A DNA stretch of 64,000 nucleotides from Candidatus Anaerostipes avistercoris (GTDB lineage: Bacteria > Bacillota > Clostridia > Lachnospirales > Lachnospiraceae): assembly GCA_019119895.1 (NCBI GenBank), contig DWWD01000026.1, forward strand, positions 1 through 64,000, given 5' to 3'. Positions 63,906 through 64,000 of the stretch are shown one piece after another (position 1 is the stretch's first letter; the number at the start of each line of letters is the position of its first letter). The position numbers were made by a program, and so were the translations under genes. Under the pieces are notes generated by a model. That model worked only from the letters and a program-made list of their open reading frames with translations. It searched no databases and was not told where the DNA came from.

Positions 63906-64000
63906 TTATGAATCTGCTCTTCCGCAGTGGCGGTAAAAGCTTAACAGATATAAACCACACAGTCCCACAAGACCATAGATGATGCGGGACAGCATCGTCA
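63906..64000 (-). CDS. DUF378 (YuzA-like) membrane protein, C-terminal part
   Basis: The last 30 codons of a gene running in from the right edge. The segment LSRIIYGLVGLCGLYLLSFY is the second membrane helix typical of DUF378 proteins, small two-helix proteins of about 70 residues. Stop TAA at 63906-63908. Function unknown. Confidence 0.75.
   Translation of the reverse strand, partial: TMLSRIIYGLVGLCGLYLLSFYRHCGRADS

Overview
The window looks like a chromosomal segment of a gut-type Firmicute of the family Lachnospiraceae (Blautia/Mediterraneibacter/Dorea-like). The evidence is the Bacillus-type gene order around yabP-yabQ-divIC-spoIIE-tilS-hpt-ftsH, sporulation genes, a Na+-type F-ATP synthase, clostridial families of unknown function (DUF1848, DUF3793, DUF5685) and the general coding style. 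The genus assignment is inference. No rRNA, CRISPR array, phage or insertion sequence is visible.

Layout. 1-5.0 kb: end of a hexuloisomerase gene, a PTS-type (PRD/EIIB/EIIA) regulator and a first feoAB pair. 5.0-12.1 kb: complete ATP synthase operon (atpZ-I-B-E-F-H-A-G-D-C) whose c subunit carries the Na+-binding residues. 12.1-20.8 kb: acyltransferase remnant, CYTH protein, trmB, trxA, an ABC-F ATPase, an AI-2E family permease, tRNA-Lys, a DUF1848 protein, a nitrilase, DUF554. 20.8-23.5 kb: a MecA-like class B penicillin-binding protein behind a BlaI/MecI-type operator, plus a lipoprotein. 23.6-27.9 kb: MarR regulator, zinc-ribbon membrane protein, DUF5685, J-domain protein and a second Hsp70. 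28.0-34.3 kb: iron locus (DUF3793, flavodoxin, DUF2325, feoA-feoA-feoB, three small Feo accessory proteins, a DtxR-family repressor, a Fur-like DNA-binding domain). 34.4-38.6 kb: sortase B with GH25 lysozyme, ketopantoate reductase, CPBP protease, CvfB. 38.7-52.1 kb: mazG-hup-rqcP-yabP-yabQ-divIC, then a sugar gene island with a frameshifted PTS regulator, then spoIIE-tilS-hpt-ftsH and tRNA-Tyr/tRNA-Leu. 52.4-58.2 kb: lipoprotein and a five-gene operon of LRR, VWA and MoxR proteins with two small proteins. 58.4-62.5 kb: DUF454, a broken CydD-like and an intact CydC-like ABC protein, and a small haem-type membrane protein. 62.6-64 kb: tRNA-Gly, a 16-codon peptide gene, a flavodoxin and a DUF378 fragment.

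How it works together. Four promoters 30 kb apart (DUF3793, feo, Fur-like, DUF454/ABC) share an inverted repeat of the form GTTAG-N6-CTAAC placed over the core promoter or transcription start. The DtxR-family protein in the middle of the set has Cys-x2-Glu-His metal ligands like the iron sensors DtxR/IdeR, so I infer one iron regulon that joins Fe(II) uptake, flavodoxin replacement and a haem/thiol-type export and reductase module. Several loci show decay: a frameshifted sugar regulator fused to a TPR remnant, an ABC half-transporter that lost the core of its ATPase domain, a C-terminal acyltransferase fragment and a Fur protein without its metal-binding domain.
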